Source of the DNA: Aneurinibacillus sp.
Lineage (GTDB): Bacteria > Bacillota > UBA5301 > DYFA01
NCBI GenBank assembly: GCA_020725425.1
Contig: DYFA01000043.1
Location: forward strand, 1-47,579
DNA: 47,579 bases
Direction: 5' to 3'
A program made the translations under genes and the position numbers. The first letter of the stretch is position 1, and each line of letters begins with the position of its first letter. Under the pieces are notes generated by a model. The model saw only the letters and a list, made by a program, of their open reading frames with translations. It was not told the DNA's origin and made no database searches. Below are positions 33,845 to 42,256 of this stretch, in pieces.

Positions 33845-34545
33845 CGCCCGACCGTCACCAGGAGGTATCCGGGGAAGAACGCCCGTTCCTCCGGCGGGAG
33901 CTGCCCGTACCACTCGGCGATGAGCCGCGCCAGGGGCGCCGCGCCGGGAAGCCCCGCAAAGAAGATGGTGGACGAAACGAAGGCCGCGGGGTACTCGGCC
34001 GTCACCTCCAGGCCGAGCCTGGACAGCTCCTCGCGCAGGGAGACCGCCGGCACCTCGAGGATTCCCGCCCCGCCGCTCTGCGCGGCGTGATACATCGTCA
34101 CGCGATAGAGGAGGCAGCGGGCGTTGGGGTTGATGGTGACGAAGTGACCGCCGGGTTTCACCAGCCTGATCACCCCGGAGTTCCAGACCAGGTCAAACGC
34201 AGCCGACTCGAACGGCAACGAGGCCATGTCGGCCTGGACGAACTCCCCCGTGAGGCCCAGCGAATGGAAAAGCCGCCGTCCCAGGGTGAGGGCGGACGGC
34301 GCGGCGTCGACCATCGTGACCCGGGCGCCCTTTTTGGCCAGGCAGGAGGAGACCTTCGCCGTGCCGCTGCCTACCTCCAGGATCCTCAGACCTGCAATGT
34401 CCGGCCCGGCTGCCGCCAGCAAGGCCTCCAGCACCGCGTCGTCCGTCGGGCTCCAGTCCCACTTCGTAGCGGTGTTCTGCTCCGGGTCGGCCAGGTAGTC
34501 TCGCCACCGCTTCTCCCAGAAGGCGAGTTCGTCCGAGTCGGGCAT
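33826..34545 (-). CDS. Class I SAM-dependent methyltransferase with shortened core
   Basis: This 239-aa protein has motif I ILEVGSGTAKVSSCLAKKG (about 53-71), the DAAPSAL acidic loop, FVQADMASLPF and FDLVWNSGV. In normal enzymes the last motif is followed by EHF and a helix of about 17 residues before LKPGG. Here FDLVWNSGVI joins RLVKPGGHFVTINPNA directly, so that helix is deleted in frame. It may be inactive. The ATG has GGGGGAGG upstream. It overlaps the end of the broken glycosyltransferase tail to tail, and the FkbM fragment is upstream on the same strand. Confidence 0.7.
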   Translation of the reverse strand: MPDSDELAFWEKRWRDYLADPEQNTATKWDWSPTDDAVLEALLAAAGPDIAGLRILEVGSGTAKVSSCLAKKGARVTMVDAAPSALTLGRRLFHSLGLTGEFVQADMASLPFESAAFDLVWNSGVIRLVKPGGHFVTINPNARCLLYRVTMYHAAQSGGAGILEVPAVSLREELSRLGLEVTAEYPAAFVSSTIFFAGLPGAAPLARLIAEWYGQLPPEERAFFPGYLLVTVGRQPGGP

Positions 34546-34672
34546 GCTGCCGCCTCCCCCTGTGCGCCGTCACCAGCCCGGCGCGGGCGTACTACGGGAA
34601 CATCACGACGTGCGACTCGAGCCCCCGGGCGACCAGGGCCGGGACATCCGTCGGGACTAGGTCCCCTTCGGG
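34546..34672 (-). other. Gene debris between methyltransferase fragments
   Basis: Minus-strand translation gives short protein-like stretches (GDLVPTDVPALVARGLESHVVMFP, then a stop) that look like the end of another lost gene, perhaps a transferase. There is no start codon or Shine-Dalgarno for them. The methyltransferase Shine-Dalgarno lies at the low-numbered end. Confidence 0.35.
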
Positions 34673-34987
34673 CTAGAGGTAGTTGGACGCTACGTTAGCC
34701 CGGAGAAACGGCAGAAGATGCGGGTTCGGCTCGTAAGCGAAGACCCGGCCCTGAGGTCCCACGAGGGTGCCGAGCAGGATGGTGTGATAGCCGAGGTTGG
34801 CCCCCACATCAACCGCCGTCTGTCCGGGCCGCACGGTCCGTTGCAGGAAGCGCGTCAGCGCGGGCTCGATCTCGCCCGCCGTAATCAGGTCGAAGCCGAT
34901 GCTGTAATCGTCGGCCGGGACAATCAGCCTGCCTCCCCAGGTCGGCTCGACCAGCACCCGGTTCTGGCCGATGTACGTGCCCCTCAT
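34673..34987 (-). pseudogene. FkbM-family methyltransferase, N-terminal fragment
   Basis: The 104 codons include the FkbM SAM-binding core (QTAVDVGANLGYHTILLGTLVGPQGRVFAYEPNPHLLPFLRANV) after a short N-terminal region, and then stop with ASNYL. Intact FkbM proteins need a further 120 or more residues. The ATG and its GGGGAGG Shine-Dalgarno are intact, so a truncated product could be made but should not be active. Confidence 0.75.
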
Positions 34988-35111
34988 GCTCCCGCCTCCC
35001 CGTGGCCCGGGCGAAGAAACCCGTCCGGAAGCCGGTCACTCTTCATCATAAGCCCCGGCGTTCTGGTTGGGTCCCGTACCTCCGTCCGGTTTCAGGGGAG
35101 CGCCACCTCAC

Positions 35112-35141
35112 TTGATGGTGCGGCTTCCCCGATGGCATAAT
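35112..35141 (+). promoter_or_regulatory. Putative promoter of the export locus
   Basis: TTGATG (35112-35117) and CATAAT (35136-35141) are 18 bases apart, 25 bases before the permease start. The ATG at 35140 lies within the -10, which supports the ATG at 35167 as the true start. Confidence 0.5.
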
Positions 35142-35166
35142 GAAGATGTCCGCAGGGGGTGGGGAC

Positions 35167-36402
35167 ATGTTCGAATTCCGCCTGGCGGTGAAAAACCTCT
35201 GGCGGCACAAGCGCCGGACCCTGCTCACGGTGGTGGTCATCGCCTTCGGCGTGATGCTTCACGCCACGACGGATTCGCTGCTGGCGGGGTTCGAGGAGGA
35301 TTCGTTCCGCGCCATGGTGCGGTACGAGACCGGCGAGGTCATCCTCACCGCCGCCGGTTACTGGGCCGACCGCAAGGAACTGCCGAAAGGGCCGGCGATC
35401 CCCGAGGCCGGGCAGGTCGCGGCGCGGGTGCGCCGGATGACCGGCGTGCGGGGCGCCACCCCCCAGCTCGTGTTCGCCGCGGCCCTGAACAACGGGGTGG
35501 AGGAATTGCCGGTCAAGGCCATCGGAGCGGATCCGCGGACGGATGGAGACGTCCTGGGCCTGCACCAAGTCGTGAAGGCCGGGCGCTACCTAAGGCCCGG
35601 CCGCAACGAGGCGCTGCTCGGGCAGGACTTGACAGACCTCATGGACCTGAAAGTGGGCGATACGTTCACCCTCGTCCTGCGGACCAAGGCTTCCGCCTTC
35701 GAGGCGACCGATCTGACGGTAGCCGGACTCCTCAAATCCCCCGACCCGGCGGTGAACGACGGTACGGTCTACCTCCCCCTCGACGTGGCGCAAGGGGCCA
35801 CCGGTCTCGGCACGGCGGCTACCCACATCCTCGTGGCCGGCCAGGCCGGATACCGGAACGTTCGCCCCTTGCGGGAGGAACTGCGGCAGGGATTGAGCGG
35901 CCTCGGCCCTGCGCTCGACCTGCACACCTGGGAGGACGCGGCGGCCGACCTGTTGGCCGTGAGCCGGTCGAAGCGCTCTTTCTTTTCCGTGACCCTCGGA
36001 CTGATCGCCGTCCTGGCCGGCCTGGGGGTAGCCAACAGCATCCTCCTGGCCGGCATCGAGCGGACGCGGGAGGTCGGCACCTTGAAAGCCCTGGGCCTGA
36101 CGGAGGGGCAGGTGACCAGGTTGTTCATGCTGGAGGGGTTGGGGCTCGGCCTCTTCGGCGGTCTCCTGGGCGCTCTGGCGGCGACCGGGACCGTGGCCTA
36201 CCTGGCGCTGGTGGGGCTCGATTACTCCATGTTCTCCGGCTACAACCTCGGCCTGCCGATCGAGTTGGCATTCCGGGGAGCCTGGAACTTCCCGACCATC
36301 CTCAGCGCCTGGGCGACCTCGGCCGTCTTCGCCTTCCTCGTGAGCTACGTTCCGGCCAGACGGGCGGCCCGTCTGGACCCCGCCGCCGCTCTCCACGACT
36401 GA
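35167..36402 (+). CDS. ABC transporter permease A, FtsX/MacB/LolC-type
   Basis: This 411-aa protein has one N-terminal helix ([24 protein letters not shown]), a large extracytoplasmic domain, and three C-terminal helices with the [36 protein letters not shown] coupling region of the FtsX/MacB fold. Such permeases move lipoproteins, lipids or peptides by mechanotransmission. The start at 35167 follows GGGGGTGGGG and mirrors that of permease B, to which it is closely similar throughout, so the two are duplicates. It is separated from the rest of the locus by the regulator's own promoter. Confidence 0.9.
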   Translation: MFEFRLAVKNLWRHKRRTLLTVVVIAFGVMLHATTDSLLAGFEEDSFRAMVRYETGEVILTAAGYWADRKELPKGPAIPEAGQVAARVRRMTGVRGATPQLVFAAALNNGVEELPVKAIGADPRTDGDVLGLHQVVKAGRYLRPGRNEALLGQDLTDLMDLKVGDTFTLVLRTKASAFEATDLTVAGLLKSPDPAVNDGTVYLPLDVAQGATGLGTAATHILVAGQAGYRNVRPLREELRQGLSGLGPALDLHTWEDAAADLLAVSRSKRSFFSVTLGLIAVLAGLGVANSILLAGIERTREVGTLKALGLTEGQVTRLFMLEGLGLGLFGGLLGALAATGTVAYLALVGLDYSMFSGYNLGLPIELAFRGAWNFPTILSAWATSAVFAFLVSYVPARRAARLDPAAALHD

Positions 36403-36443
36403 CTCCTCACCCGCCGCCGCCGTGCCACAGCCACAGTAAGTCT

Positions 36444-36495
36444 AGTTTGTCCAGTTCGTTTAGTATTGACTGAACAAACTGCTCGGGAATATAAT
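36444..36495 (+). promoter_or_regulatory. Promoter and palindromic operator of the GbsR/MarR regulator
   Basis: TTGACT (36466-36471) and TATAAT (36490-36495), 18 bases apart, form a strong sigma-70 promoter. Overlapping it is a long inverted repeat: AGTTTGTCCAGT (36444-36455) and ACTGAACAAACT (36469-36480), 11 of 12 bases matching. The right arm covers the end of the -35 box, so a bound repressor would block transcription. The regulator encoded next is the likely ligand. Confidence 0.8.
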
Positions 36496-36524
36496 GTCGC
36501 CGTGTGGCGAAGGGGGGAGCGCGC

Positions 36525-37031
36525 GTGGAGTCGGATGCTGAACGTACACAGGCCGCGGCGGACACCGCCCACCTGCGGGAGCGGATGACGTCTCTCCTCT
36601 GCCAGGAGGGGCTGCCCCGGGCGACGGCGCTGATCGTCAGCCTGCTCATCTTTACCCCGGGCGCCTGGTCCATCGCTGAGCTGGCGGAGGAGCTCCGGGT
36701 GAGCAAGGCCTCGGTGAGCCTCGGCACCCGCTTCATGGAGCAGCAGGGGCTGATTGAGCGGGTCTTCGTCCCGGGCGAGCGCAAAGTCCGCTTCCGGGTG
36801 GCTCCGGACGCTCTGGAGAAGGCCTGGCAACAGGAGATGAATCTGCTGAAGGCCTTCAGCACCTTGCTTCGGGAAGGGGCGACCACCGTCTCCCCGGCCC
36901 AGGTGGCAGTAAGGCGGCGGCTCACCGAATTCGCCGACTTCTACGACTTCCTCGTGGAGCACATCCCGGAACTGATCGCCCACTGGAAGGGTGAGAAAGA
37001 CACCGTATTCACCGACGGTGAGGAGGGCTGA
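36525..37031 (+). CDS. GbsR/MarR-family transcriptional regulator
   Basis: This 168-aa winged-helix regulator contains an HTH in the segment APGAWSI-like (here [49 protein letters not shown]), followed by a long helical dimerisation tail as in GbsR. The GTG at 36525 follows GGGGGGAG. A GTG at 36504 is in frame. The gene is immediately followed by the ABC ATPase (2-base gap) and preceded by an operator-bearing promoter, so it probably represses its own operon and responds to a compound or envelope signal. Confidence 0.88.
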   Translation: MESDAERTQAAADTAHLRERMTSLLCQEGLPRATALIVSLLIFTPGAWSIAELAEELRVSKASVSLGTRFMEQQGLIERVFVPGERKVRFRVAPDALEKAWQQEMNLLKAFSTLLREGATTVSPAQVAVRRRLTEFADFYDFLVEHIPELIAHWKGEKDTVFTDGEEG

Positions 37032-37033
37032 CC

Positions 37034-37789
37034 ATGACTGGAACCGACCTCGTAGTGCTGCAAGGCATCCGCAAGGACTATCCCCAGGGAAAGCTCACGG
37101 TCCCCGCCCTGCGGGGGATCGACCTCACGGTGAAAAGCGGCGAGTTCACGGCGATCGCCGGGCCCTCGGGTTCCGGCAAGACCACCATGCTCAACCTGAT
37201 CGGCTGCCTCGACCGCCCCACCGCCGGGCGCATCCTCCTGGACGGCCAGGAGCTCACCAGCCTCAGCAAGAATCAACTGGCGGCCGTGCGGCGGCAGTCC
37301 ATCGGCTTCATCTTCCAGACCTTCAACCTGATCCCCGTGCTTACCGCCCTGGAGAACGTCGAGCTGGCCTTGACTCTCTTGCGCGAGGTCCCGGCCGCTG
37401 AGGTTCGGGATAGAGCAATGAAGGTTCTGGCGGAAGTGGGTCTTGCGGGACTCGAGGGGCGGCGCCCTGGCGAGCTCTCCGGCGGCCAGCAACAGAGAGT
37501 GGCCATCGCCCGCGCCCTGGTGAAAGAGCCGAAGGTGGTCCTGGCCGACGAGCCCACCGCCAACCTCGACTCCGAGAACGGTGAGGCCGTCCTCCACCTG
37601 ATGCTCGAGATGAACCAGACCAAGGGGACGACTTTCATCTTCTCCACCCACGACCCCCGGGTGATGCGCCACGCCCGCCGGCTCGTAACCATGCGGGACG
37701 GCCAGATCGTCGGGGACGAGCGGCGGAACGGCCAGACCGCCGAGGAAGAGCGGTATCACGCCGCCGAAGGAGGTGGGGCCGATGCTTGA
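37034..37789 (+). CDS. ABC transporter ATPase, LolD/MacB-type
   Basis: This 251-aa ATPase has Walker A GPSGSGKT (43-50), the Q-loop [21 protein letters not shown] (90-110), signature LSGGQQQR (148-155) and Walker [13 protein letters not shown] (168-179). The [15 protein letters not shown] pattern is characteristic of the LolD/MacB/FtsE subfamily that drives FtsX-type permeases. It would energise permeases A to C. The stop overlaps the next permease start by 8 bases. Confidence 0.95.
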   Translation: MTGTDLVVLQGIRKDYPQGKLTVPALRGIDLTVKSGEFTAIAGPSGSGKTTMLNLIGCLDRPTAGRILLDGQELTSLSKNQLAAVRRQSIGFIFQTFNLIPVLTALENVELALTLLREVPAAEVRDRAMKVLAEVGLAGLEGRRPGELSGGQQQRVAIARALVKEPKVVLADEPTANLDSENGEAVLHLMLEMNQTKGTTFIFSTHDPRVMRHARRLVTMRDGQIVGDERRNGQTAEEERYHAAEGGGADA

Positions 37790-39014
37790 GTTCCGCCTCG
37801 CTCTCCGCAACCTCTGGCGGCACAAGCGGCGCACGATCCTGACCGGCGTCGTAGTGGCCTTCGGTGTGCTGCTCTTCAGCGCCTTCGACTCACTCCTCCT
37901 GGGGTTTGAGGAGGATTCCCTCCGCAACCTGGTGCAGTACGAAAGCGGCGAGGTCAGTGTTCACGCCCGGGGCCACTGGGAAAAGCGCGAGGAGCTGCTC
38001 CTCGACCGCACGATCCCCGGGGCGCAGCAACTGGCCGGCCGCCTCCGCAGACTGGAGGGCGTGCGCGGCGTCACTCCGCAGCTCGTCTTCAACGCTGCAG
38101 TGAACACCGGGGCTGAGGAGTCTCCAGTCAAGGCGATCGGCACCGACCCTGCCAGCGACGAAACCGTTCTCAACCTGCGACAGGCCGTGAAGGCCGGGCG
38201 GTATCTCCGGGCCGGCGAGAACGAGGCGCTGCTCGGGCGGGAGCTGGCAAAGCTCATGGATCTGAAGGTGGGCGACACCTTCACCCTGGTCCTCCGGACT
38301 CAGCGGACCACCTTCGAGGCGCTCGACCTGGAGGTGGTGGGCCTGCTCGGCTCGAGCAGCCCGGCGGTGAATCAAGGCGTCTACCTGCCGCTCGACGTGG
38401 CTCAGGAGGCCACCGGCCTGCCCGGAGCGGCGACGCAGGTTCTGGTGAGGGGGGAACACGGCTTCCATCGTCTGGGCGGACTCCCCGCCCGCCTCCGGGA
38501 GGAGACGCAGCACATCGGGGACCTCGAGGTGAAGACCTGGGTCGACTGGTCCGGCGACTACCTGGCCCATGCCCAGGCCGACCGGCAAAACATGAAAGTC
38601 ATCCTGGGAATCGTGGGAGTCATCGCCGCGCTAGGGGTCGTCAACAGCGTTCTTTTGGCAGGCATGGAGCGCAGCCGCGAGATCGGCACCCTGAAGGCGC
38701 TGGGCATGACGGAACGCCAGATCACGCGCCTCTTCATGCTGGAGGGGATGGGTATCGGCCTCTTCGGCGGGCTGCTCGGGGTCATCCTCAGCCTCGGGGC
38801 CGTGGCTTACCTGACTCTGGTCGGCATCGACTACTCGCAGCTCACCACCGAGTACGACTTCGGCATGGCGGTGGAGGGGCTCATGCGGGGAGTCTGGAAC
38901 TGGCCCTCAATCTTCGGCGCCTGGGTGTTCGGCGCAGCCTTCAGCTTCCTCGTGAGCTACTGGCCGTCTCGGCGGTCGGCGCGGCTGGACCCGGCGGTCG
39001 TCCTGCGCGGTTAA
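37782..39014 (+). CDS. ABC transporter permease B, FtsX/MacB/LolC-type
   Basis: This 410-aa paralogue of permease A has the same opening ([26 protein letters not shown]), the same periplasmic blocks ([28 protein letters not shown]) and the same C-terminal [32 protein letters not shown]. Four transmembrane segments are visible, one N-terminal and three C-terminal. The ATG at 37782 has GGAGGT upstream. The frame could start 9 bases earlier, but that would be closer to the Shine-Dalgarno. It should pair with permease C or A. Confidence 0.92.
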   Translation: MLEFRLALRNLWRHKRRTILTGVVVAFGVLLFSAFDSLLLGFEEDSLRNLVQYESGEVSVHARGHWEKREELLLDRTIPGAQQLAGRLRRLEGVRGVTPQLVFNAAVNTGAEESPVKAIGTDPASDETVLNLRQAVKAGRYLRAGENEALLGRELAKLMDLKVGDTFTLVLRTQRTTFEALDLEVVGLLGSSSPAVNQGVYLPLDVAQEATGLPGAATQVLVRGEHGFHRLGGLPARLREETQHIGDLEVKTWVDWSGDYLAHAQADRQNMKVILGIVGVIAALGVVNSVLLAGMERSREIGTLKALGMTERQITRLFMLEGMGIGLFGGLLGVILSLGAVAYLTLVGIDYSQLTTEYDFGMAVEGLMRGVWNWPSIFGAWVFGAAFSFLVSYWPSRRSARLDPAVVLRG

Positions 39015-39022
39015 GGAGGGGT

Positions 39023-40288
39023 ATGCGAATGACGTATCTCGTGCGGATGGCTTTCCGCAACCTGACCCGCAACCGCCTGCGGAGCGCCGTGAGCGTCCTG
39101 GCCATCACCGTGGCCGTGGCCGTCGTCATCTTCGCCAAGGGCTTCGTGAACGGGATGATCGACACCTTCCTCGAGAACACCATCCGCTTCACCACCGGCC
39201 ACGTGCGAATCGTGGACGAGGGTTACCCGAAGAAAGAGCGATTGCTCTCCCTTGCCCACCCGGTCGACGGTCTGAAGGGTGAAGGGGCTGAGGCCTTCGC
39301 TCGCCGCCTCTCCCAACTGCCCGGTGTGGCAGTCGCCACGCCCCGCCTCAAGTTCGGGGCGCTGGTCTCAAAGGGAGACAAGCTGGAGGGCGTCCTCGGA
39401 ATGGGACTGGACCTGCAGGCCGAAGAGCGGGCGGCCCACCTCAGCCGTTACCTTCACCGCGGCCGCTTCCCCCGGGAAGGGGTGGCGGAGGTCCTCGCCG
39501 GGCAGAAGCTCCTGAACAAGTTGGGCCTGGAGGTGGGAAGCAAGGTCACGCTGGTCGCCAACACCTCCTTCGGTTCGCTCAACGGGCGCACCTTCACGGT
39601 GGTGGGGAGCCTGGCCAGCGGGCTGGCCCAGTTGGACGAGGCCTCGGTCTTCCTACCGCTCGCCACCGCCCAGCGCTTCGTGGACCTGGAGGGGGCCGCC
39701 ACAGAGGTCATCGTGATGGCCAGGGATTCCAACAGGGTCCCGGCGCTGACCAGGGAAATTGCTGAAGTGGTGAAGTCCGGCGACCCGGAGGGCCGCTACA
39801 AGGTGATCCCCTGGTATCAGGCAAACAGCCTGATGGGCTATATGGTCACCGCCAAGCAGATCTACAACCTGATCTACGTGCTGATCGTGCTCTTCGCCAG
39901 CTTCGTGGTGATCAACACGATGCTGATGATCGTGAACGAGCGGACCCGGGAGATCGGGATGCTGGGCGCCATGGGCTTCACCGGGGTTCAGACCGTGACC
40001 CTGCTCGTCCTGGAGGGGGCGATCCTGGGCTTTCTGGGCAGCACAATCGGCACGGTCGCCGGATCCGTCATAACCAGAATGCTCTCGGTGACCGGAATCG
40101 ACTTCGCCAAGGCGGTGCAGAGCCTCGGGAAGGAACTGCTCTTCCCCACCCGGATCTACCCGACCTTCGACCTGGGGATCGCCGCCTTCGCTTTCGTGCT
40201 CGGCATCCTGGTCCCCGCCCTCGGGACGCTGATGCCGGCCCGCCGCGCCCAGAAACTCGATCCCAGCACGGCGCTCCGGGCCATTTGA
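39023..40288 (+). CDS. ABC transporter permease C, FtsX/MacB/LolE-type
   Basis: This 421-aa permease of the same fold is more distant from A and B: RMAFRNLTRNRLRSAVSVLAITVAVAVVIFAKGF at the N terminus, then a periplasmic domain and three C-terminal helices with ERTREIGMLGAMGFTGVQTVTLLVLEGAILGFLGSTIGTVAGS. The difference from A and B fits a heterodimer such as LolC-LolE. AAGGAGGGG lies upstream. Either ATG at 39023 or 39029 could start it. It follows permease B by 8 bases. Confidence 0.92.
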   Translation: MRMTYLVRMAFRNLTRNRLRSAVSVLAITVAVAVVIFAKGFVNGMIDTFLENTIRFTTGHVRIVDEGYPKKERLLSLAHPVDGLKGEGAEAFARRLSQLPGVAVATPRLKFGALVSKGDKLEGVLGMGLDLQAEERAAHLSRYLHRGRFPREGVAEVLAGQKLLNKLGLEVGSKVTLVANTSFGSLNGRTFTVVGSLASGLAQLDEASVFLPLATAQRFVDLEGAATEVIVMARDSNRVPALTREIAEVVKSGDPEGRYKVIPWYQANSLMGYMVTAKQIYNLIYVLIVLFASFVVINTMLMIVNERTREIGMLGAMGFTGVQTVTLLVLEGAILGFLGSTIGTVAGSVITRMLSVTGIDFAKAVQSLGKELLFPTRIYPTFDLGIAAFAFVLGILVPALGTLMPARRAQKLDPSTALRAI

Positions 40289-40313
40289 CGCTGGTGTAAA
40301 GGAGGAGAAAACC

Positions 40314-41066
40314 ATGCCCCGCACCCGCCTGCACCTCATCGCGCTCGCTCTGGTCCTTGCTTTGCTGAGCTGGGCGGCAGCCGCCCAGGCTTTGACCGCC
40401 GAGGAGATCCTGAAGAAGGTGGACGACAACGAGTACCTCGAGGCTGCCCGCCTCAAAGCCACGCTCGTGATCTCCTCCGGCGGCCGGGACGTGACCAAGA
40501 CGTTCGTCGCCCTGATCGACGGGGACCGGTCGTTCGCCGAGTTCACCAACGCCCGGGACCGCGGGACCAAGTACCTCAAGCTCGGCGATGAGCTGTGGAT
40601 GTTCTTTCCCGACGCCGAGGACGTGGTGAAGATCTCCGGCCACCTCCTCCGCCAGGGGATGATGGGCAGCGATTTCTCCTACGAGGACGCCCTCGAGAGC
40701 AAGAAACTCACCGCCCTCTACCAGGTCAAGCTGGCTGGCGAGGAGAAGGTGGGCGACCGGGAGTGCTACGTCCTGGAGCTCACGGCCAAGCCGGGGGTGG
40801 AGGTGGCCTACGCCCGCCGCAAGCAGTGGATTGCCAAGGCCGAGTTCGTCCCGGTGAAGGAGGAACTCTACGCCAAGAGCGGCAAGCTGATGAAGGTCGC
40901 CACGGCGGGTAACCTGAGGCGCGTCGGCGGCCGCTGGTTCGCCATGGAGGCCACCATGGAGAACAGGCTCAAGAAGGGCTCCTGCACTCGGATGGTAATC
41001 GAGGAGCTGGAGCTGGGCGTGAACATCCCGCCCCAAACCTTCAGCCGGGAGGCACTCCACCGCTGA
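40314..41066 (+). CDS. LolA-like outer-membrane lipoprotein-sorting protein
   Basis: This 250-aa exported protein has a signal peptide (LIALALVLALLSWAAAAQA) with cleavage near residue 26. The mature part begins LTAEEILKKVDDNEYLEAARLKATLVI and shows the half-barrel pattern of outer-membrane lipoprotein-sorting (LolA/LolB-like) proteins, including the KYLKLGDELWMFFPDAEDVVKISGHLLRQGMMGSDFSYED block characteristic of the subgroup linked to FtsX-type exporters. It would shuttle a lipid or lipoprotein across the periplasm. AAAGGAGGAG precedes the ATG. Confidence 0.9.
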   Translation: MPRTRLHLIALALVLALLSWAAAAQALTAEEILKKVDDNEYLEAARLKATLVISSGGRDVTKTFVALIDGDRSFAEFTNARDRGTKYLKLGDELWMFFPDAEDVVKISGHLLRQGMMGSDFSYEDALESKKLTALYQVKLAGEEKVGDRECYVLELTAKPGVEVAYARRKQWIAKAEFVPVKEELYAKSGKLMKVATAGNLRRVGGRWFAMEATMENRLKKGSCTRMVIEELELGVNIPPQTFSREALHR

Positions 41067-41080
41067 GGAGGTCGGACAGC

Positions 41081-42256
41081 ATGACGAAGACTGCGCTCAT
41101 CGGGAGCGGGCGGGCCGGCGCCGGTCGGGCCTCCGGTGCGCTGGCGGCCCTGCTCGCCCTCTCCCTGGCGGTTCCCGCCGCCGCAGGCGGGCTTGACCTG
41201 GGTCTGCCCGCGGTCAGCGGCTACCTTGAAGAATCTCTGGCCGGCCAGGCCACCGCCGAGCAGAACATCTACTACCTTCTCAGCCACCTGCGCCTGAGGG
41301 TGGACTTCCCGGAGCAGGAGGGACTCTCCGCCCGGGGTGAATTCGACCTCTACGGCCTCGGCACCCAGCCGTTCTCTCTGTCGGTTTCGGGCGGCAACCG
41401 GGTCAACATCCCTGCCACCAGCACCGCGGCCGCCGTCGACCGTCTCTACTTCCGCCTGGCCGGCGGCGACACCCAGGCGACCATCGGGCGGCAGCGGATC
41501 CCCTGGGGCAACGGGACCGCCTTCGCCCCGGCCGACTTCTTCAACCCGCCCAACCCGGTGGACCCTAAAGGGCCGCGCCAGGGTGCCGACGGCGTCATGG
41601 TCCGCCGGGCCCTCGGCCCGCTGGGCTACGTCGCCGCGGCGGCCGCCTACGTCAACCCCGGCGCCGCCTCCCTCCCCGGGATGGCCTCCGCGTTGCTCAC
41701 CGCCGGGGGCTCCGGCTCTTCGGCGGGCGGGCTCAGCGGGAGCGTGAAGGCCGCCACCCACCTCGGCCAAACCGACCTGGGGCTGGGGTGGGGCTACGAC
41801 GCCGCCAACGCCCGCCACGTCGCCTTCGCCGAAGCCCAGGGCGACCTGGGTGTAGGGTGGCATGCCGCCCTCGCCCGCCTCTGGAGCGACGCTGACGGGG
41901 AGAAGTGGTCCGGCGCCGCCGGCGTGGACTACAGCTTCGGCGGGAAATACGTGGGAATGCTCGAGTATGCCGCCGGACCGCTGCCAGGTGACGTCGGTCT
42001 CGACGGCCAGCCCCGGGAGAACCCCCGCTGGGCGGTGGGCGCCAACTACCTTGCGAGCGAGGTGGCTAGCCTGGGGGCGCACGTCCTGCTCGACACGGCC
42101 CCTGGGGCCCCCTCCACGGCGGTCGTCACCTTTACCCAGACCTTGACGAGCGCCCTCGACCTCTCCCTCCGTCTCGCCTATCCGTTCGGGGAGGCGTCGG
42201 GAGCCGCCGCGCTCTGGGGGGGCGCTGGCGAGGTGAAAGTGCGTTACAGCTTCTGA
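41081..42256 (+). CDS. Outer-membrane beta-barrel protein, DUF1302-like
   Basis: This 391-aa exported protein has a signal sequence (ALLALSLAVPAAAGG). The mature chain alternates short polar and aromatic strands and ends VKVRYSF, a C-terminal Phe as in outer-membrane barrels recognised by BamA. The block ATIGRQRIPWGNGTAFAPADFFNPPNPVDPKGPRQGADGVMV resembles DUF1302 proteins. A GAGGAGG Shine-Dalgarno is present. Being last in an operon with a LolA-like protein and an ABC exporter, it may be the outer-membrane end of the route. Its stop overlaps the convergent kinase gene by 13 bases. Confidence 0.82.
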   Translation: MTKTALIGSGRAGAGRASGALAALLALSLAVPAAAGGLDLGLPAVSGYLEESLAGQATAEQNIYYLLSHLRLRVDFPEQEGLSARGEFDLYGLGTQPFSLSVSGGNRVNIPATSTAAAVDRLYFRLAGGDTQATIGRQRIPWGNGTAFAPADFFNPPNPVDPKGPRQGADGVMVRRALGPLGYVAAAAAYVNPGAASLPGMASALLTAGGSGSSAGGLSGSVKAATHLGQTDLGLGWGYDAANARHVAFAEAQGDLGVGWHAALARLWSDADGEKWSGAAGVDYSFGGKYVGMLEYAAGPLPGDVGLDGQPRENPRWAVGANYLASEVASLGAHVLLDTAPGAPSTAVVTFTQTLTSALDLSLRLAYPFGEASGAAALWGGAGEVKVRYSF

